NCBI GenBank assembly: GCA_030549495.1
Contig: JAUIRK010000945.1
Coordinates: forward strand, 1,385,501 to 1,449,500
Origin: Nectonema munidae
Lineage: Eukaryota; Nematomorpha; Nectonematoida; Nectonematidae
Direction of reading: 5' to 3'
DNA length: 64,000 bases
The notes under the pieces are model-generated. The model worked only from the letters and a program-made list of their open reading frames with translations, was not told the origin of the DNA and made no database searches. Position numbers and translations under genes: made by a program. Of the stretch, positions 46,301-58,300 are shown in pieces (within the stretch, counting starts at the first letter, position 1; each line of letters begins with the position of its first letter).

Positions 46301-49300
46301 CTGGAGCGATATATTGTATGTAACCGCGTTTGTCAACAGAAAAAATGTGTCTTACAAAAAACATCTTCATGTTTAACCTCAGTCAGGCAAACTTTACAGT
46401 AAAACCTTTTATTAGATGAAAAAAAGCCCAACTATTGTGAAAGTGTTGATATAAAGAAAAAATCTTGTATGTATCGCTTATAACAATTTTAGGCACATTG
46501 AATCAAAAAGTGTTAAATATAAAAATTGACTTTATTGACTTAAACTCAAAAAATTGACTTTGATTGACTTAAAAATTTGAAATTAGTTCAAAAATTTTTA
46601 GACTAAACAAGTAAAGATCTTCTTCAAAGAGTTTTTGCTAAACGGAAATAAAAGTTGACTTTATTGACTTTTACTCGCCCTGATAAATTAATATAATTAT
46701 TTCTTATGGAAATAATTAGGAAAAAGACATCCATTGACAAAACTATACAATATAAATTAAAAAAATTCTTTATAAGAAAAATGGGCAAGTTTGTAATTAA
46801 ACGTCATTGTCCATTTATTGATTTATTAGTCCCCGGCCCAAAATCTTCGTCTTAAATTAAAGATATACTAAATACAATAATATATGCAATTTTTACAGTA
46901 TTAATGTAATGAATACTTAAATTTACTTGCCATGGCCAACTATGTGGTCGAGACGGATTGCCATGAATAATCTTTCCGACTCTATGGCTGCAACTTCCAA
47001 TTGGTTCAACTATCGTTTGAGGATTTCCACATTCACCGTAGTCAATATATTCATCCTCTCCATAACTACTTTCTTTATGAGAAGGATATTCTTTTCTATA
47101 TGGCGTTTCTCGATTTCCATAGGGATGTTGATAATTCTTGTCTAAATATTACTTATGAATAAATATTTAATATAAAGTGAATTACAATAGTTTTACTTAC
47201 ATGGCTTTTGAGAGGGTTCTCCATAAGGATATTGTTCTAAAAAACATTAAATAAATCCAAAAGGGATGTTTTAAATTTCTTCTAGATACAACGTATTTTG
47301 ATATTAAATCATAAATTCATCATTTTGAATGCGATTGTTTGACTCTTGAACTTAATTTATTTCTTAGAATTTTATACTTCTCGTTGCTTATATTTTCTTT
47401 CTTCTTTTATCCTACCTTAATGAGTAATTATTCTTTTTTAAAAATTTTAACTCAATCGCTTTGTCTTTATACAATTATTCTTTTTATTTTTTCTCGTCTC
47501 AAACTAACCTGATTTATTATGTTCTTTTACAATTCTTTTTAATAATTTTTTTTTCTTTAGGAAGAACAGAAACCGATTTTGGCTACTAAGATGTAATTCA
47601 TTCACTCCATTAACTTTCTTACCCTATTAACAGCGTCTCTCTCTCTCATTCAAATATAGATGTCAATTTAATGAAACCACTTTTGAAACTTTAATGTTTA
47701 TTAGATATAACAGTATCAATAACATTGGTCTTAAAATTTAATTTTGTATTAGATAATTTTAATATATTTTAGATAATGTTTTAAAATGTGATATTTATGT
47801 TTAATAAATATTTAACAGTATTCATCATCCATTGTGAGCATAGTATTTTGATTTGTCAACTATGAAAATAAAATTTCTTTTTTTTTGCTTCCAACGCCTA
47901 AATAGTTTTTAGAATGATTTAATTTTTATGTAGTTATGTATGATGAATTTCTAGAATGATTAAAAGCAAACGCAAGCAAAATAATTTTTCCTTCAAAATC
48001 ATCACATAGGTTTCATATGTGTTTTAGTTTTTAAATTAATATTATGTATTTATATTTCAATTTTTCTGAAAGTATGCTATCTATGATATTGTAAAGTATA
48101 GTGTATGAAGAATATATAAAAAATGCTAAGCATATTTCAGCAAAACAATTTTTGGTTTGAACATTTATTGTTTCTGTATGTAGTGAAATTTTATGACTTA
48201 GTAGAAATACTTGCCGAACAGAAAGGGAGGCCAACAATACATTCGCATAATATTTTTACTACAATGAACATTGTTCTACTTTAAATTATATACCTAAAAA
48301 AGATTTACGAATTTTACAGACTATTTTAAATAACAGCTTATGTTGAGATAACATATTTATAATAGTTGAATTTTCAAGAAAACAATAAGAACTGAATTCA
48401 AATATATTTCTCTAAATTTTTTTGTTTTAGAAATTTAATAAATTCAAATTTATTCATATAAATTTTAATTTAAAGCTTATCTACCAATTTTTTAAGGAAA
48501 AAGAATAAAATAAGTTGAGAACATGGAATATAGTTTATTGCCTCCAGCTGTTCCTGATATATCTAAAATAAATAAATGCATATAATAATTTATCTTGTTA
48601 TTCTCATATTTATTGTAATATTTATTTTTGATTTTTACTCTCTCTTCATGCATTTTATTGATTCTAGATTTTCCATCTCGATGCACTCTTCCTTCAATTC
48701 CTTCAACTCGCTGTCCTTCCTTTTATTATTAATTTTTTTTTAATAAATTTTATTTTTGAAATTTAATATTTTTTTACTACATTATAAATATGAATATATA
48801 TACATAAAAATTTAATATTCGAAAATATTTTTCAATTATTTAAATAAGTTACCTTCATTGTACGGCTTCTCATCATATTCATAATCTTGGTAACTTTCTA
48901 AATTAATGTTTGAAATAGATATTAGAAATTAAGATTGCTTATTAGAATATAGGATCTTATTCAGTTTTCTTGAGCTTGCATTTACTTCAATACTTGATAT
49001 CATTTCTTAGGCTTATTTTTAGTATAAAAACACGCAGTTTTAGATTTAATATATAAATTCAGTTGAAGTACTCAACTTGCCACACAGAATGTTAAAAATA
49101 CGCTTTGGGTTGGTCGATTTTAGCAAAATATTTTGACTATTTGTGTGGCTTCATTTTTAATCTTAATTCCAACACCTTGACTCACCTCGAATATGTTATC
49201 TGTTAAAGACCAACGTATTGCGCTATTTTATTTAGCTATATGCAAAGCTTATTCTGTATGCTATATATGTACTGAAATGTGGCATAGTCTAGTCTAGACA

Positions 49301-52300
49301 CAATAAAAAGCATTCAATCTCTGTCTTTAAAAATTTTCTTTGGAAGGGAAGGAACGGAAGTTCAGGTTTTTTAAAAAAATTTACTAAATAATTTATTGCG
49401 CAGAAAATTTTTATCAAGTTGGAGATTGGCCATCAAATGGAAGCTCTGTTTCGCTGTGCTGTGTAATAGATAGGTATCTCGTTTCATGCAAAATTCAGGA
49501 TAGTGTTTTCATATTTGTCACGTTTGGTGTTTTCTATTACGTGAGTACGCTACGTCTAAAATATTATTTTGCGTCGCAGGTTGAGGTAAAATGTAGTTCT
49601 GATCAAATTTCGCGTAATAGCGAAAAAAAGATAAAACAAACTATTTGATCTAATTAACTAGTCTGATGGCTACTAGTCAACACCGTGCTAACAAAACGGT
49701 AAGGAAATAATTGGGGGCGAATCATTTTGTTTTAGAGCCGTTATCAAAATACTTCTTTCTTAAATAAAAGGTATATGATGCTGCCGTCCCTGGATGTAGA
49801 AAAAGGGGGTTTCAAAATAATAGGAAATAATGTTCATTTTAAAATTCTATGAACAAGTTAATATACATGAAATTGATTACTCTTTGCAAAGAAAGGTCAA
49901 TTTTCTTTGTTTAGTTGGTTCAGCTAATTGCATAGTTTATTCATGTGCACTCATCTAATTGGTTAATTGTTAATTAGTGTTTCATCCAATCTCTGTGCAT
50001 GAATATAATTAATAAGGAATGCTTAAAATTCATTCGATAGAATTGAGCCTGGTGTAAATCTATATTCACAGTACATCAGGGTTGGATCAAACGCTTATTT
50101 TCTAGTCTTAAATACATATACAAATACTCTTCTATCACGAAAGCTATTGTAATTCGATCTCTCTTTTTGATACAATGATTTTGGTAGTTATTATTTTTGA
50201 ATTTGAATTTTGATTTATCTAGATGAAGAGATTTGAATGTAGAAGTTCTTGCCAACACAATCTTAGATGAGCAATGTTTGTCACCAATCAGATGTATCCC
50301 TGTGCTGCAGATGTTGTCAGCCTCTCACCATTCATTCCTCCCTTCAGCCAAACTTCTTCAAGTCCAAGCATTTGAAAGGCCACCCTGAAGCTCCATTGCC
50401 AAGTGCCGCAAAAAGTTTCAACGTTGAAGATGCAGACGACTTCTTCCAACAGCAAGAAAAAAAGGAAGAACAGCAATCAACTCCATCCACACTCAGTAAA
50501 AAAGTGAAGACGCTCTCCTACGTCTATGACGTGCACACCAATGACATTGAGATTGAGCACGCTCTTTGCCAGGAGTGCGCAGACGTGCTGATGGAGTGCG
50601 TGAACGATGACTTGATGAAGGTGGAGCAGGACATTGCTCTCTATCAGCAATACCTGCAGAAGGAGGAAGATAAGGGCTTGGAGGCTTCTTTCTCAGAGGA
50701 GGGCGGTGCGCGTGAAGATGAGGATCTGGAGCGAGAGGAGGCGGAACTGGAGCAACAACTGGCAGCTCTGAAAGCGGAGTTGCGGAATCAGGAAACGCAG
50801 ATCGTGGAGGAGTTGGAGAAGGTGGAGGTGCTTCAACAACGCAAGGAGAAGTTGTATCTGCAGCACAAAGGCGTTGAACTTCAGCTGGGAGAGATTGAAG
50901 ATGAGAATGAACATTTGAAGAGTGAACTCAAATACACCCAATTCTGCATTGACAAATGGCACAGGGTTAAGGCGCTTGAAGTCGTTTTTGAAATCCGGGA
51001 ACGCGGTCCCTTTCTCGCTATCAATTCCTTTCGTTTTGGCAGATCCGCCGGAACGACTATTGTTCCCTGGCCCGAAATAAATCATGCTTGGGGCCAAACC
51101 ACCTTCCTCCTCCACTCACTAGCCAATCACATCAACTTTTCTTTCAAGCGATTTTCTCTCGTGCCTTTCGGAGCTTGCTCCTACATCAAAGCCTTCACAG
51201 ACTCTTCTTCAGTGAAAGAACTGCCGCTATATTTTTCGGGCGGCATAAAATTCTTCTGGGACACCAAATTTGATCAGGCGATGCTCTCCTTTCTGGAATG
51301 CTTTCAGCAGTTGGTGAAGGAGTTGCAGCGAAATGACAAAACTTTCAAACTGCCCTACGAAATCGTGAATGGTCGCTTGCAAGAGGCAGCGACCTCCACT
51401 TCCTGCTCCATCAAAGCGCAATTCAACTCGGAGGAGCAGTGGACAAAAGCACTCAAATTTCTACTCACCAACTTGAAGTGGTCACTGAGTTGGGTATGCA
51501 ATCAATTCACTCCACAAACTTGAAGGCGCCTACAATCTCCTTTTGATATCAATCCATTTTGTGTATGCGTGTTCCTGTAATTTCAATACAAACGTAATTT
51601 ATCACCGTTTTCGTCCACTCTTGAACCTTTATGAAATCATTTATTCAGAAGAAGTAATAAAGTCTATTTTATTTCTATCTATTAAAATATCAAAAACAAC
51701 GCTTCAGAGTCGCCTCAAAATTGTGTGGCTCCGAAGCAAATATAATATTTTATGGCTCCCGCTCCGATCTCAGGCTGGCTTGGGGATCCTTTGACCCTAA
51801 ACACACGAATAAGGGCCAACGAATTTCAAATTGTCATATTTTTTGTATAAATTTTTACTGTTTTTGTCTAGGATATCTCACCCTGTCATATCAGGAAAGA
51901 AACCGTTAACAAACCAACACAGCCCCATAGCCAGTCAGCTGCTAGAGACCGTTCTAGACCCCTCTAGAACTTTCAAAGTAACAATAATTTTAATGGAATT
52001 TAGAAAATGTTTATCCAAAATTATATTTGTCAATTTACACAAAAGGTGATTTCACTAACTACTTTAAATGATTTCTCAAACAATGCATACCTTTATTATT
52101 CTTGGTAAATAAAATACCATTGTAGAAAATTTACTTTCAATGAAGTTAAACTTCTGACTGAAAAATCATCTTAAAAACTATAGATTTTCAAGTTCTCTAT
52201 ATCATTAATATATTTTCCAAATATTGGTATTGCTGACAACAGAAAATAATTGTAAATATTTATTTATTAAAAAAAATGGGTAAAAGAAAAAAAATCTCTT

Positions 52301-55300
52301 AATTTTGCGGACTCCTGTTTACAAATACAAACGTTTTGGCGAGTTGAATGAAATATCTAAAAATTCTGAGCTTTTTTTTGAATTTACCAAAATTTTTCAA
52401 AGATGTAATTTACAAAAATTTATTATTCGAAGACTATCTTTTGATTTTTGGCTTTTTTTTTAATTTTTTTTTTGGAATTGCATCCAAGTAAATAGTCTTC
52501 CGATAATCGCAGAGATAAGGATGACGCTGGAACAATACCAAACTGTTCCACCTCTTTTCCATCTTCAGAAGCAGAATTAAGCTTTTACGAGGGTTCAAAG
52601 GTTGAACAGAAAGAAAGCACATTATTAAGTTTTACTTTTTCCCTTGTATATTCTTAGCAAGTTTTGATGCCGCTTCCTTGAACTCATTACACGGGACGAA
52701 AAAGCATTTGGTCTCTTATTATATAAATCTCAAATTGTTAGAGGGGATTGATGTAAACTCAAATATATAGATAATACTATATTTGTAAAAAAAATATTTT
52801 TTTACAAGCGCTGTAAAGTAAAAAAGATTTATATTTAAAAATGGTTCTACACAAAGGGATGTGTGAAGTAATGGTGACCTTTGCTAAATCATATCATCAT
52901 ACGAGTTAAAGAAGAAATCTCTTCTAATATTCTTATATATAAAATTCATGCAATACTAATATTTTGTGAAGATATTTTCCAGGAATAAATATCAAATCTC
53001 ATACAAACAGAGAAATGTCGGCAAAAAGTAATATTCCTTTTTGATTGGTTAGTTAGTATAACTAAATTCTATAAAAAAAAATTTCATTGCAAAATTATAA
53101 ATTGTTTAATATTTATATTAAATATTAGGTTAATAATATTTTTGAATCTATATTATAATAGCCTAGCGTCTGTGTGTCTGTCTGCCAATAGGATCATTCT
53201 GATTGGTTGAAATATAATGATTGACATAAAATTGAGGAAGTTTAATTCTAATTGACAACGAGACCGACTAATTATTTATAACTATAGGCGCAGAATAAAA
53301 TATATGTGTTTATTTATTTTAAAAATTTAGGCTATATAATTTAAAAAGATTTTTAGAAAATTTTTTTTCCTTTTTTATACAATTAAGAACATTAAGTTTA
53401 ATATAATGATAAAATATTTGCTTCATTTTAAGGTGAAAACCTTAAACTTCTTCCACGTGAGAAATGACTTTTTTTTGGCATAAATTGATTTAAGCGCATC
53501 AGAGATCATGGATGCCGCCACATTTATATAAAGTTGTAGACAGTATTACGCGAAATTTTATAACTTAATATAGTAAAATTAATTAAAGCATAGTAAATTT
53601 GTCACCTTTTCTACTAGTGAAAAAGTTTTTCAATACTTGAAATAGCAAATCTTACAATTTTATGCTCGTTTTAAAACAAATAAACTTTGAGTGGTTGATT
53701 TTTACAATCATTTAAGTCGTTTCTTTGAAGACAAAATATTTAATATGTTTGAACAAATAAATATTAATTTTTTACACTTTTCAAGCCTTTTTATGTCATA
53801 TTATTCAAAAAAACAAAGAATGTTTCGATAAAAAATTTTAGATATGATTTTCAGAAGAAGAATATCATTGAGCACAAAAGTAAAAACACTCTTAGACATC
53901 ATATTTGAATAAAATCCAAACATTTATTACTAAAAGTTCTAATTTTTAAGTTTTTATTGAATAAAAGATTAATAATTATTATATATCAGTGGTCTGGAAA
54001 GACCACGCGAGACAACAAAAAAACAATGAAATGTATATAAATTGTATGTTAGTAAGTTTGCCAGACATAGTATATATCTAACCCCTCAATTCGAATAATC
54101 AATTTTCCCCATTTTTAGTAATAATATTAACAATATAAATGGTAAATCAATAATTTAACATAAAATTTATTCTTCAATGCGAAATTGAATAAACTGTTCT
54201 GATTTGATATTGATTCAATGATTAAATCAAATTGATCCAATCAGTGCAGGATCTACCAAGGGCGCGGCCTGTAGCAGATCGATTAAATTTACAAATGATA
54301 GACAGGAAGTAAATTTTTTTTTATAAAATTGATCCAGATTCTACAAAAAAGATAAAAACCACAAAATTCAAGAGCAAAAATGTATTTTAAGGAGGAAATG
54401 TAAAAGAAGAATTGAAAAAAACTAAAAGATATTACAAAAAGTCAAAAAAAATTTTTTTCAACTAAGTACTCGTTGACTTTGTATATAAAATATTTTGCTT
54501 TGAACAGTTTTTTCAAAATTGGTTGTGTAATGGCATAAGTTTTCACTTATGTGTTTTGCGAAAATATACAGATCAATGTGTGCATGATCTTCAAATGAAT
54601 AAAATCACCACATCACCGTTTACATATACATAATGAGGCATTTTTATCTGTGATGTCATTCAAGTAGAATAATTAATTTTATTGGTTCAAATTTAGCCAA
54701 TAAATTGAGACCTACTACCTCGCTCGAATTATGCACCATTATTACCTCTTCGCTTTCATGACGTTTTTTTAGGGTTCACTGTAATTTCATCGCCGTAATT
54801 TCATGGCATAGTAAATTCATCGTGATTCACTACATCGTCGGTATTTTCATCGTCAAGTATTTTCATCGTACAGTAATTACATTGTCATACTAATTTTATG
54901 CTTGACGCTCAATGTTTTTTTTTGTAAATATCCCTTTATAATTTTTTTTAAGTTTATTACGAACTTTTGTAAATGTTCTTAATAACATTAAAAAACTAAT
55001 TCTTAAATATAAGGTTTTCATATTATCAGCCTATAATGACGAAATAAAACAATATCTCTTTCTGACTTAAATAGCCTTGAAATATGTTTAAATTTCTTAA
55101 CATTTAAGGAAAATTAAAAAAAAGTATCAAATTTAATTTAAAAAAATAATATGTAAGATTTTTTAGTTTCATAAAAATCCCCCTAACCTATTTTAACCTT
55201 AGACTTTTCAATCATTATTTGGTATATTATATCTAAAAATAATCATTTGTTTTTTTAATAAAAAACTTTATTTTTAAGAAAAAAATACCAATTTATATAT

Positions 55301-58300
55301 GTAATAAATTATTCCATATTTCAAAAAGATTATTGAGATAACTAATTCATTACAAATTGGAAAAATAGAAACAATTTAAAAAAATAGCTTTAAGGTAAGC
55401 ATTTAGGTCACGATTTTCAAAATCATTGATAATGCGCCGTATTATGCGGTTACTCCATAAATCTCGCGATGTAATCACTATACGATGAAAATACTTAACG
55501 ATGAAAATACCAAGATGAATTTACTATACGATGAAATTTCCACGATGAAATTACCGGATACCGTTTCTTAGTTGGCGCACGCAAAAAATCTTCTTAGGAA
55601 AAATCGATTTAAGAAACTCCTAGCGGATTTTTCTAAATGTGTTTTTTTCTAAGAGCATTTTTTCATGGAACCTTGTTGATAAGTTTAACTCACTGAGCTA
55701 ATTAACAACACATGTTACAAAATCAAGTTAAGGCGTGCAATTTTCCCTTTTTTTGTGTAAAATCTCAGATCATACTAAATTTTACGAACTCACTCGATTC
55801 CTTAAAATAAAGACATCTTTTGTGGCGGAGCGGATTAAAAACGCACAAGTTATTGCAACATAAGCATCTTTGTCTTTTATCCTTGACCTAGTTAGGGAAT
55901 GAGAGACTGAACGTTAAGCTTCCTCTCCCCTCCTATAAGTCTGCATTCCTTGCAAGCACACAAAGATATATCACATATTATTAGGCGTATTGCATACACA
56001 AAGTCGATAACATTTGGAAAGAACGAGTAGGACGGAACTTCCCATTTTTTACCCTTATAAGGAAGTTTCCTTCTCAGAAGCTCTGCAAGCTAAAGAAGCC
56101 AGAGTTTCTTTTGTATACACAGAGAGACAGCATGTGAGAAGGCTTTTAAGTCGTATATTGGGTATATATTGCCACTTCCAAAAGTTGTGATGATAATAAA
56201 GATAAGCTCTAGAAAAAAGACTTTTTTAGATTTTTAAATTTGTATGCTCGTTTTAAAGCTTCTTTATTTAGAATGTTATATTATATACTATATTAAGTTA
56301 AGTAAACAAATAAACGATCTTATTATTAAGAATACTTCTTTTTTAAACTTCCCTAAATCAATTTTTTGTTATATATTTTCATTATTATAATTTTAACAAT
56401 TTAACTAACAAAACTAAAAATTGTCAATACCCGGTTTAAAACAATGAAGTTATTTCAAATGGAAAATGGATGCATCTCAATTAAGACAATTTAGTTAAGA
56501 CAGATTCAAAAGATATTTTGAAACGCTGCTAAAGCCATATGTGTCTGTTCACGATATGATATTTTTCACTGACAAAAATAATACCTCACTCAAAAAAAGG
56601 AATCATAACTTTTTTTTTTTTTTTTGGAAAATAAAAAATAGAGTGATTTTAAATATTATTCAAAGTTCTAACGCCATCTACAATAATAATCAGTAAAATG
56701 ATTAATTTGAAAAACTACACTTTCCAATTTTAAATTTTCAACACTACTCAAATAAACTTAATTGAAAGTTTTTTCAAGCATGTACTAAAGGATTGAAGAG
56801 TATGAACAATCTAGCTTATTTTGATATTTCTGACAGATATGACCATTGAGTAAGAGATAAGGTGAAAAAAGTTTATAACAAATATTAAAAATGAAAAAAA
56901 CTGGACACATGAGAACAACAGTCCAGTTTTTATCATTTTTTATATTTGTCATAAATTCTTTTCTTCTAATCTAACTTATTGTTAAAGTGTTTTGCCTGAG
57001 TTTTTTAAAACAAATTTGCGTTCCCATTTGTTCAAGTTTAAATCTGAACTATTTGCGAACAAACATAACTTGAATTGTATTCACACAGAGAGCCTTTAAT
57101 TTTTTTTATATTATAAAAAAATTTATCGTATTTTAGGATTAATAAATATAAAAATCATTAACAGAAAATTTAATTGAAAATATAAATTAATATGCTATAA
57201 ACGAATATAAATTAAAGGTGAAAAACTTTGAACACTTTAAACAAGAAAATAAAATCAATTGAAATGAGAAAGACAGGTGCAATCAGAGTGCAAAATTAAT
57301 TTTTATGCTAATCCTTACTAGCAATATGTGTAAATTCAGGAGTGTGCTTTCTTCCGCCCCAACTTTAGAATAAATATATTCATTACAATACTTTCAGCAA
57401 TACAAATATTCAGCTTATATCTTAAATGATGTAGAGACCTTAAAAAATCTTTAGTGTTTAAGATAATTTTTCAATCAGATATGTTTTATACCTCAATGAA
57501 TGTTAATCTACTACTAAAGATAGTAAATACACCATGATTCAATTATATTTTAATTACTAAGAATAATAGAGGTATGCATTGTTATAGTCAAGCATTTAAA
57601 GTAGTTAGTGTAACCAGTTTTTGTTTCCAGTGTGGAAAAAATGGCCTCTCATTACCACGCACCAAGTGGTTCTCATTCCAGAGAGGGAGGGGGAAGTTTG
57701 GATCATAAACCAGGAAACTCTAATTAGGAAGCTCTGAAGCAATACATAGATCCTTATTCTAAGAATCTAAATGCTAATTATCACGGTTATATACAGTCGA
57801 AATCGAAGATTTTAAAGAGATGTGCTTTGGAGGCGAGTTTATTTAAATAGCAAAAAATAATTTTTATAGTTTGCTCTTTAAATATTTTCAACTTTTAAAG
57901 TGTTCAGAGTGGTAGTAAAGAATTTTTTCTTTTCAAGTTAACTTTTCTTTTTTTTTATAAAAATTAGGTGATTTATTTTTCCATAATTCACATACATGTC
58001 AATTATCCAGATAAAAATTGTAAAAATTAAAGGCACATCTGATTTGTAATATAGAGAAATTGTTTAATTTAGTTGAAAGCTCAATTTTTTATAATAAAAA
58101 ATGATATATATATATATGTATATATAATAGATTATTCTTTGTTAAGTGTTTATATGCACTTTGGTACTCTTTTTGTAATATTAGTTTTTTAATGCCTAAG
58201 CTTATTTTGTTGGAAATTTTTTATATATAAAGCTAATTCAAAGTTTTGATAAAATATTAACAATTATTATTATTGATACTTTTATGGAGTATATATCTTA

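Larger units (their letters stand above)
43419..46926 (-). other. protease intron 4
   Basis: 3.5 kb with SINE A copy 3, SINE C copy 2 and the hAT element. At 44693-44780 a piece starting ACAGTCAATAACCGGTATAA, CGCTCATCGCTATACCGCG resembles a pogo/Tigger-type transposon end, but the matching end was not found. Confidence 0.5.

Noticed and set aside
50693-51115. 140-codon minus-strand frame within Beclin-1
   Set aside because: Antisense shadow of the coiled-coil region, rich in Leu/Gln/Phe as expected from complementing Glu/Lys codons.
53150-53200. Helitron end suggested by TATTATAATAGCC and AGCGTCTGTGTGTCTG
   Set aside because: No matching 3' hairpin with CTRR end was found, so only the resemblance is noted.
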